A DNA stretch of 64,000 bases from Arthrobacter ramosus (GTDB lineage Bacteria > Actinomycetota > Actinomycetes > Actinomycetales > Micrococcaceae): contig NZ_BAAAWN010000001.1 in the NCBI RefSeq assembly GCF_039535095.1, positions 5,146,001-5,210,000 on the forward strand, in the 5' to 3' direction. The position numbers were made by a program, and so were the translations under genes. Positions 25,845 through 34,804 of the stretch are shown here, piece by piece (position 1 is the first letter of the stretch; each line of letters opens with the position of its first letter). Below the pieces are notes generated by a model, which saw only the letters and a program-made list of their open reading frames with translations, was not told the origin of the DNA and did no database searches.

Positions 25845-26300
25845 GTGATTGATGGAATAGATAGAACTATTTTGCGCCACCTCAAAGAGGATGGCCGAAT
25901 GACTGCCACCGCGCTCGCAGCCAAGGTGGGATTGACCGTGGCTCCGTGCCATCGAAGGCTGCGGGATCTCGAGGCTTCCGGCGTCATTCGGGGGTACAGG
26001 GCAGACATCGATCCGGGTGCGATTGGCCTCGGATTCGAGGCGATAGTCTTTGTGACCCTGCGTCAGGCTGACCGCGCCACGATGTCGGAGTTCGAAGACC
26101 GCGTGGCGGCCATTCCGAACATCGTCGAGGCCCAGCGGCTGTTCGGCTCGCCGGACTACCTCCTCCGCGTGATCGCCGCCGATCTCCCGGCCTACCAGCG
26201 CTTCTACGACGACCAACTCTCGGCACTTCCCGCCGTCGAGCGCCTCAACTCGACGTTGGTGATGAAGAACCTGAAGCCGAACGCGGGACCGCCGGTCTGA
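25845..26300 (+). CDS. Lrp/AsnC-family transcriptional regulator
   Basis: A 151-aa regulator: N-terminal helix-turn-helix DRTILRHLKEDGRMTATALA and LTVAPCHRRLRDLEASGVIR (the classic Lrp layout), then the RAM ligand domain from about residue 62 (GFEAIVFVTLRQADRAT). It starts at a GTG with no Shine-Dalgarno; TAAGAT lies 7 bp upstream, so a leaderless transcript is plausible. It probably controls the divergent LysE exporter in response to an amino acid. Confidence 0.87.
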   Translation: MIDGIDRTILRHLKEDGRMTATALAAKVGLTVAPCHRRLRDLEASGVIRGYRADIDPGAIGLGFEAIVFVTLRQADRATMSEFEDRVAAIPNIVEAQRLFGSPDYLLRVIAADLPAYQRFYDDQLSALPAVERLNSTLVMKNLKPNAGPPV

Positions 26301-26339
26301 GTTCGGTTAAATGTCGTAGCCTCCTGGCAGAGTGTTTCC

Positions 26340-28163
26340 ATGGAAGCGATCGGATACTTCGACACCAGGCAGGGCCCCGTGTCCCGCGGGTTCTTCGGCG
26401 TGTCCCGTTATGCCCGTGGTCCGCGCTTTGCCGGGGTCCCGGGCGGGCTGGCGTTGGTGGATCCGCACGATGGGGGCGGTCGGCTGGCCGTTTTGGACGG
26501 GGCGGTGGCGGCAGTGAGGTCGCTGGCGGAAGAGGCGGCCGACGACGTCGGAGTCACGGGTTTCCAGGAGGCTGTCGCGTTCGCGTCCGGGGTGGAGGAA
26601 CTCTCCCGCACCCTGGATTATCTCCAACTGCTCGCCGCGTCGGGGCTGGACAAGGCCCGGAGCGATGAACCCGCCACCGGGAATGATGAACCCGCCACCG
26701 GGCCGGGCTGGACGACAGGGTGGACAGGGGGCTGGGCCGCTGACGCGGATACCGGCCCTGGCGCCGGCCGGACCTCCGGGGCCACGGCGGGCGACACGGA
26801 CGCGCAGGGTGGTGCGGCTTCTTCCATGGGGACGGGGAGCGCCCGGGGCGGGGAGTTCAGGTCCACGGCCGAGCATCTGCGGTCGTTGCTGCGGATCAGT
26901 GCCGCCGAGGCCAGGCGCCGGCTCGCCCTGGCCCGGGAGCTGCTGCCGGGCCGCGGCCTCACCGGACACACCGTCCCTGCCCGGCACGGGGAAACGGCCG
27001 CGGCGCTGGCCTCCGGGGTGATCGGGTCCGGTTCGGCCGGGATCATCACGATGGCCGTGGCGAAGGTGCGTCCGCTGTGCAGCCCGGAGAAGGCCGCGGA
27101 AATGGAACACGCCCTGGCCCGCACCGCGGAGGAAAACGACCAGGACTTCCTGGCCAGGGTTGCCCGGCGCTGGGTCGAGGCGATCGACCAGGACGGCCCG
27201 GAACCGTCCGAAGAATCCCTCCGCCACTATCAAGGGGCGTTCCTGCGCCGTCCCAAGCACGGGCTGGCGCATGTGGAGATCTTCGCCACCACCGAGCAAT
27301 ACGAACACCTGCTCACGGTCATGAACACCGCCGCCAACCCCCGCACCCCCCAAGGCACAGTACCCCTAGGCACGGCACCCCAGGGCACGGTTCCTGCCTG
27401 CGTGGAACCTTCCGGCGATGCGTCCGCCGATTCCCCGGGCGGGGCGTCGGACGATGCCGGGGCGTCGGAGAGTACCGGGGCGCTGGAGCGGCGTTCGAGG
27501 GCACAGAAGCTCCTGGACGGTTTGATCGGCGCCTGCCGGCTCGCCCTGGCCACGGGGTCCCTGCCCGCCGCGGGCGGCCACCGCCCGCAGATCCTGGCCA
27601 CCATCGACCACCGCGAACTCTTCCCCCACGACAGCCAGGACCCGCAATCCGGGCAAGCCTCACGGTCCGGGCAAGCCTCACAGTCCGGGCAGCCCTCGCA
27701 GTCCGGGCAGCCCGCCCTGTTCAACCGACCCCGGCAGGGCGCGGGCACCGGGTCCTTCACGTTCACCGGGCCCGTCCCGGCGGCGACGTTGCGCAAACTC
27801 GCCTGCGACGCGGACATCATCCCCGTGGTCCTGGGCGGCGAGGGCCAGGTCCTGGACATCGGACGGGCCTCAAGGATCTTCCCCCCGCAGATCCGCAAGG
27901 CCATCACCGCGCGGGACAAGGGCTGCGCCTTCCCCGGATGCACCATGCCGGCACCATGGTGCGAGGCCCACCACATCGAGTACTGGTCCCGGGGCGGACC
28001 CACCAGCACCGCCAACGGCACCCTGCTCTGCAGCCACCACCACCACCTGATCCACAAGGAAGACTGGCACATCCAAGTCCAAGCAGGCGTGCCTTGGTTC
28101 ATCCCGCCACCCCACACCGACCCGCACCGGACACCCCGAAGAAACCACTACTTCCAAATATGA
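26340..28163 (+). CDS. DUF222/HNH endonuclease-like protein (13E12 repeat family)
   Basis: A 607-aa protein. An N-terminal DUF222 region (about 30-400) is followed by a C-terminal HNH nuclease motif: ARDKGCAFPGCTMPAPWCEA, HHIEYWSRGGPTSTANG and LLCSHHHHLIHKEDW, with the zinc cysteines and catalytic histidine intact. Low-complexity inserts show recent slippage: a doubled 18-bp DEPATG unit near 26664-26701, GTVP/GTAP repeats near 27350, and four 18-bp SGQ(A/P)S units at about 27649-27716. Such genes are multicopy in Micrococcaceae and mycobacteria. Their role (mobile nuclease or defence) is unsettled. Confidence 0.88.
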   Translation: MEAIGYFDTRQGPVSRGFFGVSRYARGPRFAGVPGGLALVDPHDGGGRLAVLDGAVAAVRSLAEEAADDVGVTGFQEAVAFASGVEELSRTLDYLQLLAASGLDKARSDEPATGNDEPATGPGWTTGWTGGWAADADTGPGAGRTSGATAGDTDAQGGAASSMGTGSARGGEFRSTAEHLRSLLRISAAEARRRLALARELLPGRGLTGHTVPARHGETAAALASGVIGSGSAGIITMAVAKVRPLCSPEKAAEMEHALARTAEENDQDFLARVARRWVEAIDQDGPEPSEESLRHYQGAFLRRPKHGLAHVEIFATTEQYEHLLTVMNTAANPRTPQGTVPLGTAPQGTVPACVEPSGDASADSPGGASDDAGASESTGALERRSRAQKLLDGLIGACRLALATGSLPAAGGHRPQILATIDHRELFPHDSQDPQSGQASRSGQASQSGQPSQSGQPALFNRPRQGAGTGSFTFTGPVPAATLRKLACDADIIPVVLGGEGQVLDIGRASRIFPPQIRKAITARDKGCAFPGCTMPAPWCEAHHIEYWSRGGPTSTANGTLLCSHHHHLIHKEDWHIQVQAGVPWFIPPPHTDPHRTPRRNHYFQI

Positions 28164-28165
28164 GC

Positions 28166-28624
28166 TCACGCCCCGAGCAGCCCTGTCGTTCGGTACGGAA
28201 TCACCTCGCGCAGGAACATGCTCGTGGACGTGCGCACGATTCCCGGGCACAGCCTGATCTCTTCCGAGACCCGGTACAGATCGTCGGGGCTCGTGGCGAC
28301 CACGCGGATGATGAGGTCGGTGTCTCCGGCTGGCGCATGGCATTCGAGTACCTCGGGGATGTCGCGCAGGGCAGCGATCGCCTCGTTCAGCCGGCTCTGA
28401 TCCAGCTCCGCACTCACCGCCGCCGCAACGCCGCGGCCCAGAGCTGAGGGCAGTACCCGGCTGCTGTTGGGACGCAAAGCGCCCGACGCCGACATGCGCT
28501 CCAGGCGCGACTGCACGGTCCCGCGCGCCAAGCCCAAGCGCTGGGCGAGGACCATGATCGGCACCCGGGGGTCGTCGTCGAGCGCGGCCAGGATGCGCTT
28601 GTCCGTTGAATCCAATTCCTGCAT
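28166..28624 (-). CDS. Lrp/AsnC-family regulator beside the 5-oxoprolinase-like cluster
   Basis: A 152-aa regulator with STDKRILAALDDDPRVPIMV and RLGLARGTVQSRLERMSASG (helix-turn-helix) and a C-terminal RAM domain. It ends 2 bp from the HNH gene and is divergent from the RraA-type aldolase gene, with 266 bp between. Position makes it the candidate local regulator of the catabolic cluster, perhaps sensing an amino acid intermediate (inference). Confidence 0.85.
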   Translation of the reverse strand: MQELDSTDKRILAALDDDPRVPIMVLAQRLGLARGTVQSRLERMSASGALRPNSSRVLPSALGRGVAAAVSAELDQSRLNEAIAALRDIPEVLECHAPAGDTDLIIRVVATSPDDLYRVSEEIRLCPGIVRTSTSMFLREVIPYRTTGLLGA

Positions 28625-28783
28625 CGCTGCCGCTTTCTGCCTAATCGCCGAAGATCTAACTGGTCAGAATGTCCAACCGAAGCTATTCTCCCGCACAATC
28701 CCTGCCGAGCGGCCTGCCATCGGGACCAGGTCGCCCTCGAGCCATGGTTGCGAATGATTTACATGCCCGTAACGGGAAACCCT

Positions 28784-28826
28784 TGACGGCATGAATTTAA
28801 AACGCGAAACTCTTCTCATATGTGAT
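28784..28826 (+). promoter_or_regulatory. Shared promoter/operator motif, copy 1
   Basis: TTGACG at 28784 is followed 21 bp later by GAAACTCTTCTCATATGTGA (28805-28824, identity continuing one more base). The same string lies behind TTGACC upstream of the SDR gene (33796-33840). The aldolase start codon is 65 bp downstream. The rest of the 266-bp gap shows nothing else recognisable. Confidence 0.65.
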
Positions 28827-28890
28827 TGACGTCTCAAGACGATCGACGCCCACAGCGCCGGCTCTTGGGAAGAAACCAAAGGCGAAGAAA

Positions 28891-29523
28891 ATGGCAACAA
28901 CACTCGAACTGACCGTCCGCACCGCTTCCTGGACCCGGCCGCCCCGCGAACTGGTCCGGGCGTTCGAAGCGTTCCCCGTGGCAAACATCGGTGACGCCAT
29001 GGAGCGGCTCGGAATCGTCGACGGCGGAATCAGCCCGGTCTGGGAAGGCGCCCGCTGCGTCGGCTCCGCCCTCCCCGTCCTGGGCGCCGCTGGAGACAAC
29101 GCCGCCGTCATCGAGGCGCTGAATTACATCCAGCCCGGTGACGTGGTGGTGATCAACGGCTTTGGCCACGAACACCGCGCCTTGGTGGGCGAGCAGCTGT
29201 CCCAGCGCTTCGAAGCCGCCGGCGCCACCGGAGCCGTCATTGACGGCTACATCCGGGACCGCGCCACGATCACGGAAATCAAGTTCCCCGTTTTTGCCCG
29301 CGGTGTCACCCCTGCCGGTCCGTTCAAGAACGGCCCGGGAGTCATCGGTGAGCCCGTGGCAATCGGCGGCATCGTCTGCTCGGCAGGCGACATCGTCGCC
29401 GCCGATGACGACGGAGTCGTCATCATCCCCCAGGCCCGTGCAGCGGAAATCCTGGAACGAGTCATCGCTGTGGCCGCGCACGAGGCCGAGATGACCGCGG
29501 AAATCACCCGCGAATACAGCTAG
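28891..29523 (+). CDS. RraA-type aldolase (HMG/CHA aldolase-like)
   Basis: A 210-aa RraA-fold protein of the longer, aldolase-like group. FPVANIGDAMERLGIVDGGI begins the fold near residue 28; GFGHEHRALVGEQLSQRFEA and VIDGYIRDRATITEI carry the Glu and Arg-Asp of the metal/substrate site. Characterised relatives cleave 4-hydroxy-4-methyl-2-oxoglutarate or 4-carboxy-4-hydroxy-2-oxoadipate to pyruvate. It is the first gene of the unit running through the MHS symporter and 5-oxoprolinase-like genes, which supports an enzymatic rather than RNase-regulating role. Confidence 0.82.
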   Translation: MATTLELTVRTASWTRPPRELVRAFEAFPVANIGDAMERLGIVDGGISPVWEGARCVGSALPVLGAAGDNAAVIEALNYIQPGDVVVINGFGHEHRALVGEQLSQRFEAAGATGAVIDGYIRDRATITEIKFPVFARGVTPAGPFKNGPGVIGEPVAIGGIVCSAGDIVAADDDGVVIIPQARAAEILERVIAVAAHEAEMTAEITREYS

Positions 29524-29629
29524 TCCCCATCGGCCCCCTAGCCTCGCTCCGCTTCGGCCAGGGAACCCTGCCGACGGGGGCCCATGCTTTCTTCCACCCC
29601 AGCCCCCTCATAGACTGAAAGCACCCACC

Positions 29630-30979
29630 ATGACAAAGCAATCGACGGACTCAGTGGAACTGAACACCGCTCAAATCAAAGTCGTAACCGCGGACGGCAG
29701 GATGGTGCGCAAGGCAACCTTTGCCGGCACCATGGGTTCCTTCGTGGAATGGTACGACTACGGCATTTACGGCCTGCTGACCACGTACCTGGCCATGAAC
29801 ATCATGGGTTCCAAGGACGTCGGCTCCTTGCTCCTGACCAACGTCGGCTTCCTGGTGAGCTTCCTGGCCCGCCCCTTCGGCAGCGTCATCTGTGGTTTCC
29901 TGGGTGACCGGCTGGGCCGCAAGAACCTGCTCGCCGTCCTCCTGCTCCTCATCTCCGGGGCCACCGCCTGCATCGGCCTCATCCCGTCGTACTCGGTCAT
30001 CTTCTGGGCCGCTCCGGCCTTGCTGATCCTGTTCCGCATCCTTCAGGGCTTCTCCGCCGGCGGCGAAGTGGCAGGCGCCATGGCCTTCGTGGGCGAATAC
30101 GCCCACAACAAGCACCGCAACTACTCCATGAGCTTCATCGCGGTCGGTTCCTTCTGCGCTCTGCTTTTCGGTAGCGCCCTCTCCGCCGGCCTCATCACCA
30201 CCCTCGGCGACTCGACCATGCAATCCTGGGCGTGGCGCATCCCGTTCCTCTTCGCCCTGCCCTTGGGCTACGTCGGCTTCTACATCCGCTCCAAGATGGA
30301 AGACACCCCGCACTTCGCGGCACTCCGTGAGCGCAACGAGGTGGAACGCAACCCCCTGCGCACCGTCTTCACGTCCAAGCGACACCTGAAGGCCATCGCG
30401 CTGACCATCTTCCTCCCCGCACTGAACGGCCCCGGCTACTACCTCCTGTTCGCATACATGCCCACGTACCTGAAGACCCAGCTGGGTGCAGGCAACAACT
30501 TCACCATGCTCCAGGCACTCCTCGTGACCGCCGTCAGCCTGGTGGCCATCATCATCGCGATCCCGCTCATGGCCCGCTTGTCCGACCGTATCGGCCGCAA
30601 GCCCGTGTTGGCGCTCTCCTCCGTGCTCATGGCCGTGGTTTCCTACCCGATGTTTGCCATGATCACCACCGGGAACATGCCGCTGGCCTGTGTTGCCACC
30701 GTCGTGATGGCCATCGCGTTCTCCGGCCACGCCGCCGTCGTCCACACCGTGCTGACCGAAATGTTCCCCACCACGGTCCGCTACAGCGCGTACAGCATCG
30801 GCTTCAGCATCAGCACCATCATCTTCGGCGGCAGCGCACCGCTGGTCATGACCGAACTCATCAAGGCCACCGGCAACAGCATGGTTCCCGCCTACGCCTC
30901 GATCGGCACGGCCATCATCACGCTTGTCTCGGTCTACTTCCTGAAAGAAACCAAGGGCCAGCCCCTGCAGACGCACTAG
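29630..30979 (+). CDS. MHS-family metabolite:proton symporter (MFS)
   Basis: A 449-aa carrier with about 12 helices. TFAGTMGSFVEWYDYGIYGL is the hallmark first helix of the metabolite:H+ symporter family (ShiA, KgtP, ProP), and FLGDRLGRKNLLAVLLL the loop 2-3 motif; RILQGFSAGGEVAGAMAFVG also fits. These carriers import organic acids or betaines. Set between the aldolase and 5-oxoprolinase-like genes, it probably imports the cluster's substrate. Confidence 0.88.
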   Translation: MTKQSTDSVELNTAQIKVVTADGRMVRKATFAGTMGSFVEWYDYGIYGLLTTYLAMNIMGSKDVGSLLLTNVGFLVSFLARPFGSVICGFLGDRLGRKNLLAVLLLLISGATACIGLIPSYSVIFWAAPALLILFRILQGFSAGGEVAGAMAFVGEYAHNKHRNYSMSFIAVGSFCALLFGSALSAGLITTLGDSTMQSWAWRIPFLFALPLGYVGFYIRSKMEDTPHFAALRERNEVERNPLRTVFTSKRHLKAIALTIFLPALNGPGYYLLFAYMPTYLKTQLGAGNNFTMLQALLVTAVSLVAIIIAIPLMARLSDRIGRKPVLALSSVLMAVVSYPMFAMITTGNMPLACVATVVMAIAFSGHAAVVHTVLTEMFPTTVRYSAYSIGFSISTIIFGGSAPLVMTELIKATGNSMVPAYASIGTAIITLVSVYFLKETKGQPLQTH

Positions 30980-30998
30980 TAACGGACCACCAGAACCC

Positions 30999-31044
30999 CG
31001 ACGGCGGCGGCCGCCAGCCAGCGAAACGGCAGCCGCCGCCGTCG
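30999..31044. terminator. GC-rich hairpin between symporter and pxpA-like gene
   Basis: CGACGGCGGCGGC (30999-31011) pairs with GCCGCCGCCGTCG (31032-31044) around 20 nt. With no U tract and co-directional genes on both sides, it may be an attenuator or mRNA processing/stability element rather than a full terminator. Confidence 0.55.
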
Positions 31045-31097
31045 AACCCTAAGCAACGAACAGAACCTCCTAACCAGGAACAGAAGCGGGAGTCACC

Positions 31098-31901
31098 TTG
31101 AGCATCAATTCAGTCGCCGTCGTCGCAGACCTCGGCGAAAGCTACGGCAACTACACGATCGGCGACGACGACGCCCTCCTGGGTCTCGTCACCGCTTCCA
31201 ACATCGCCTGCGGTTTTCACGCCGGCGATCCGCGGGTCATGGATGCCACCGTCAAGGCCTGCGTGGAGCGCGGCATCGAACTCGGCGCACACCCGGGATA
31301 CCCGGACCTGGTTGGCTTCGGCCGCCGCCTCATCGAAGCCAGCGAAGAAGAAATCCGCACCGATGTGCTCTACCAGATCGGCGCCCTGGACGCGTTCGCC
31401 CGCATCCACGGCGGCAAGATCAGCCACGTGGCCCCGCACGGCCGCATGGGCAGCATCGCCCAGACCGACGCCAAGCACGCCCGGGCCATCACGGATGCCA
31501 TCAAGGCCTACGACCCCTCCTACATTGTGATCTGCCAGAACGGCCTCCTGGCCGATGAATCCCGCAAGCGCGGCCTTCAGGTTGGCTACGTCTTCCTGGC
31601 GGACCGCGGCTACGGCGAAGACGGCATGCCCGTCTCCCGCAACAGCGAAGGCGCACTCCTGCACGACCCCGAGGAGATCGGCCGCCGCGTGGTCCAGGTA
31701 GTGACCGAGGGGACTGTCCGCGCCGTCACCGGCAAGGTGGTCCCGCTCGGCCACGATGCCGACGTCGTACTCCTCCACGGCGACCACCCGCAAGTCCTTC
31801 AGAACGGTATGGCTCTCCGTGCGGCCCTGGACAAGGCAGGGATCAAGGCCACCGGACTCCAGGAAGTCCTCGCCGAAAAGGCCCGGCTCGCCACGGTCTG
31901 A
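31098..31901 (+). CDS. LamB/YcsF family protein (divergent 5-oxoprolinase subunit A-like)
   Basis: A 267-aa PxpA-like protein. SNIACGFHAGDPRVMDATVK and GAHPGYPDLVGFGRRLIEAS are the family signatures, with FLADRGYGEDGMPVSRNSEG later. PxpA acts with PxpB and PxpC in ATP-dependent opening of 5-oxoproline to glutamate. Here the usual DLNxDLGE start reads VVADLGES, and the usual KPHGxLYN reads APHGRMGS, so this is a divergent branch. The start is TTG with GGGAG upstream. The two partner genes follow. Confidence 0.85.
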   Translation: MSINSVAVVADLGESYGNYTIGDDDALLGLVTASNIACGFHAGDPRVMDATVKACVERGIELGAHPGYPDLVGFGRRLIEASEEEIRTDVLYQIGALDAFARIHGGKISHVAPHGRMGSIAQTDAKHARAITDAIKAYDPSYIVICQNGLLADESRKRGLQVGYVFLADRGYGEDGMPVSRNSEGALLHDPEEIGRRVVQVVTEGTVRAVTGKVVPLGHDADVVLLHGDHPQVLQNGMALRAALDKAGIKATGLQEVLAEKARLATV

Positions 31902-31948
31902 AGCTGAGCTACCCCAGGATCCATCACCCGTACCACCGAGCAGGACTC

Positions 31949-32746
31949 ATGACCACGCACACAGCACCCGCGGAGCGGCTGCACCACCCGCCCGAATTGG
32001 AAGCCGAGCCGTTCGGCGACTCAGCCCTCATGCTTCGGGTGAAGAACGACGACGCCGACTTCCGCCGGGCGGCGGGCGGCCGGCTCCGCGACGTGCTGCT
32101 GGAGGTGCGGCCGTACGGGGTGTTGGACATCGTGGCCGGCGTTGAGTCCCTATTGGTCGAGTTCGATTGCCTGGCCGTGACCCACGAACAACTGGCCCAG
32201 ACCATTCGCTTGGCGGTTGCCGGCAACGCCCTGGAACCGGGAGCCCCTGGCGCCTCGCAATCACTTTTTGTCATCCCGATGGTCGTGAGCGAGGAATTCT
32301 CCCCGGACCTCCAGGGTGTTTCCGAGGAGTTGGGCATGAGCCCTGAGGCAGTGCTGCAGCAGTTCCAGTCCTCGGTGCTGACCATCAACCTGTTGGCCGC
32401 GGCCATGGCCCCCATGATGGGCGGCGTCCGATTCCCGGGCCAGGTCAGCCGCTGCGCCGAGCCGCGGACCAACGTGGAACCCGGGTCTGTCATGGTGGCC
32501 GGCACCAACGCGATCATCCAGCCGTTCCCGGGGCCGAGCGGCTGGAAAGTGATCGGCCGGACGCCGCTCACTATTTGCGACATCCGCGAAGATCCCGCCA
32601 CCTCCTACAAGCCGGGGGACTTGGTGCGCTTCGAGGTGGTGCCGGAGCACGATTGGTCGCGGCTTGAAGGCCAGTTCCTCAGGGCTGCCTCGAGCGCCGG
32701 CGCCAGCTCGGACGGCCCTGAAGGGGGCAACCGTGACCTTTCCTGA
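31949..32746 (+). CDS. 5-oxoprolinase subunit B-like protein (KipI/PxpB family)
   Basis: A 265-aa protein with the carboxyltransferase subdomain C/D fold: FGDSALMLRVKNDDADFRRA at the start, EPRTNVEPGSVMVAGTNAII and WKVIGRTPLTICD near the end. The normally well kept GFxPGFxYL segment is replaced by AAAMAPMMGGVRFPGQ, again marking a divergent branch. It overlaps the next gene by 14 bp, as expected for subunits of one complex. Inferred role: ATP-dependent ring opening with its neighbours. Confidence 0.82.
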   Translation: MTTHTAPAERLHHPPELEAEPFGDSALMLRVKNDDADFRRAAGGRLRDVLLEVRPYGVLDIVAGVESLLVEFDCLAVTHEQLAQTIRLAVAGNALEPGAPGASQSLFVIPMVVSEEFSPDLQGVSEELGMSPEAVLQQFQSSVLTINLLAAAMAPMMGGVRFPGQVSRCAEPRTNVEPGSVMVAGTNAIIQPFPGPSGWKVIGRTPLTICDIREDPATSYKPGDLVRFEVVPEHDWSRLEGQFLRAASSAGASSDGPEGGNRDLS

Positions 32747-33773
32747 ACGCGCAATCGGCATCAAAGTAAGTGAAGCGGGCTGGCTGTCCACCTTCCAGGA
32801 CCTGGGCCGCGAGAATTCCGAGTTCATGGGCGTCCCTTGCGGAGGGGCGGCGGACCAGCACTCCGCGGCCGCGGCCAACATCCTGGTCGGCAACAGCCGC
32901 AAGGCCACGTGCTTGGAAATCATGGGCGGACGTTTCGCGTTCACAGCCACGCACGACGTGATGTGCGCCGTGACCGGAGTCCCGGCGGAAGTCACGGTCA
33001 ACGGGGATCGGGTGAGCATGTGGGAGCCGTTATGTCTCCCGGCCGGAGCCCGGGTTGTACTTTCCAAGGCCAGTGGCGGCATGCGGAACTACTTGGCCTT
33101 CAGCGGCGAACTGGAAACCGCCCGCTTCATGGGCAGCGCCGCACCGGAATCCCGGATGGGCTTCCCGCAACAGCTCGCTCCCGGGCAGACGATCACCCTC
33201 CACAGCCGGTACCGCGGATTCACGCACCCGTTCCTGACCCAGCCCCTGTTCCGGCTGCCTGTTCCCGTGCCGGACTTCAGCCCCGAGGTGTGGACTATCG
33301 ACGTCGTCGACGGACCTGAAACGGACCGGACGCCCGGCATCCGGAAACTGCTCAGCTCCAGCCATTACACCGTCGGTTCCAAATCCAACCACGTGGGCCT
33401 GCGATTGGACGGGCCCGTGGTGCATCCCGAGGGACTCGGGGAAATCGTGTCCCATGGTGTGCCGATCGGTGCATTCGAAATCCCGCACGGCGATGAGCTC
33501 ATCATCCTCGGCCGCTCAAGGACGCTGACCGCCGGCTACCCGATTGTGGCGGTCGCAGCCAAAGCTTCCCTCTCCATGCTGGGCCAGGCCAGCCCCGGCC
33601 GAAAGATGACCTTCCGCTGGATCGGCAACGGCCAAGCAGTGGAGCAGTACCGGGAACAGCAACGCCATTTGGCGCATCTGGAAGAGCGCGTGCACGCCCT
33701 GTTTGCCGCCGTCGGGCTCCCCGTCTCCGCGAGCTCCGCAGCGGCCTCCTCGCCGAGTCCCGCTGCGGCGTGA
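32733..33773 (+). CDS. 5-oxoprolinase subunit C-like protein (biotin-dependent carboxyltransferase family)
   Basis: A 346-aa PxpC/KipA-family protein. IGIKVSEAGWLSTFQDLGRE and GAADQHSAAAANILVGN start the fold, and SNHVGLRLDGP and SHGVPIGAFEIP follow. The usual SDRMGxRL reads SNHVGLRL and the usual VPPDGxP block is altered, in parallel with the changes in the A and B subunits. The GTG start at 32733 with AAGGGGG upstream lies within the B gene. An Ala/Ser-rich tail ends the protein. Confidence 0.82.
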   Translation: MTFPERAIGIKVSEAGWLSTFQDLGRENSEFMGVPCGGAADQHSAAAANILVGNSRKATCLEIMGGRFAFTATHDVMCAVTGVPAEVTVNGDRVSMWEPLCLPAGARVVLSKASGGMRNYLAFSGELETARFMGSAAPESRMGFPQQLAPGQTITLHSRYRGFTHPFLTQPLFRLPVPVPDFSPEVWTIDVVDGPETDRTPGIRKLLSSSHYTVGSKSNHVGLRLDGPVVHPEGLGEIVSHGVPIGAFEIPHGDELIILGRSRTLTAGYPIVAVAAKASLSMLGQASPGRKMTFRWIGNGQAVEQYREQQRHLAHLEERVHALFAAVGLPVSASSAAASSPSPAAA

Positions 33774-33795
33774 CGCACCCACCCGAAGAAAACAC

Positions 33796-33840
33796 TTGAC
33801 CATCATCTTCTGAAATGAGAAACTCTTCTCATATGTGATG
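33796..33840 (+). promoter_or_regulatory. Shared promoter/operator motif, copy 2
   Basis: TTGACC (33796) followed 23 bp later by GAAACTCTTCTCATATGTGA (33819-33838, identity extending one more base), as at 28805. Here the site is more symmetrical: ATGAGAA-ACTC-TTCTCAT (33815-33832) is a perfect inverted repeat. The SDR start is 45 bp downstream. It suggests that the SDR-aminotransferase-TetR genes form a second unit under the same control as the aldolase. Confidence 0.65.
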
Positions 33841-33884
33841 AGCATCTCAAATGATTCACACTAAAAACGCAAGGAACTGAAACC

Positions 33885-34712
33885 ATGGGACTTCTGGACG
33901 GCAAGCTCGCGATCATCACCGGTGCCGGTACCGGCATGGGACGCTCGACGGCGGCCCTGTTGGCAGCCGAGGGTGCCGCGGTGGTGCTGGTGGGACGGCG
34001 TGAAGACGTGCTGCAGGAACTCGCCGCGGAAATCATTGCCGAGGGCGGTCGCGCAGTTGCCCGGGCCGCGGACATCACTTCCAAAGACGACGTCGACGCG
34101 CTGCTGGATTGGGTCCACGGGAATCTTGGCCAAGTGGACATCCTCGTCAACAATGCGGGCAGCTCCAGCAAGGTCCTCAACGTCCGCTGGATCAGCCAGC
34201 AGGAATGGAATGACGTCCTGGACGTCAACCTCAACGCCGTCTACCTGCTCAGCCAGGCAGTCCTTCCGGACATGCTGGCCCGGAAGACCGGAACCATCAT
34301 TACGGTCTCCTCGCTCGCCGCCGTGAACCCCAACTTGCTCGGCGGCGCCGCGTACGGTGCGGCCAAGGCCGCGGTCCGGAATTTCATGACCTATCTCCAC
34401 AACACCTTCCGCAACGATGGACTCCGCGCAGTGACCATCCTGCCCGGTGAAACCGCCACGCCGATCCTGGACAACCGCGCACGCCCGCCCCGCGCAGAGG
34501 AACGCGATGCCATGGTGCAGCCCGAGGACGTGGCCCGGGCCATCCACCTCGTGGCCACGCTGCCCCAGCGCACCGTCGTGCAGGAACTCATCATCGCCCC
34601 CACCATCCAGCGGGACACCTCCGGAGACATCGAGATCAGCCGCTGGGCCGGAGCCCCCGCCGAGCATTCACCTGCCGACGAGGCACCCGCAGACCAGGCA
34701 CCGCAGCGATGA
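33885..34712 (+). CDS. SDR-family oxidoreductase
   Basis: A 275-aa classical short-chain dehydrogenase. Cofactor motif TGAGTGMG (residues ~12-19), NNAG near 90, catalytic Ser in ITVSSLAA (~143), and YGAAK with Tyr157 and Lys161. AKGA-like RBS AAGGAA precedes the ATG. The Pro/Ala-rich 20-residue tail is unusual. It ends in an overlap with the possible upstream start of the aminotransferase gene. Within the cluster it may interconvert a hydroxy and an oxo intermediate; the substrate is unknown. Confidence 0.87.
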   Translation: MGLLDGKLAIITGAGTGMGRSTAALLAAEGAAVVLVGRREDVLQELAAEIIAEGGRAVARAADITSKDDVDALLDWVHGNLGQVDILVNNAGSSSKVLNVRWISQQEWNDVLDVNLNAVYLLSQAVLPDMLARKTGTIITVSSLAAVNPNLLGGAAYGAAKAAVRNFMTYLHNTFRNDGLRAVTILPGETATPILDNRARPPRAEERDAMVQPEDVARAIHLVATLPQRTVVQELIIAPTIQRDTSGDIEISRWAGAPAEHSPADEAPADQAPQR

Positions 34713-34804
34713 AACCCCGCAGACTCTACGCTCAGTCCTCGCGGGCAGCTACCAAGTCGGCCGCCGCCAAAACAACCTCAGCAACCACCCAGATCAGGAC
34801 CCTC

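Noticed and set aside
26340..28163. DUF222/HNH gene as part of a mobile element
   Set aside because: No terminal repeats, target duplication, transposase or integrase was found around it, so it is listed only as a gene.
29651..30976. 441-codon frame antisense to the MHS symporter
   Set aside because: Same reasoning: no motif, and the opposite strand is a clear MHS carrier.
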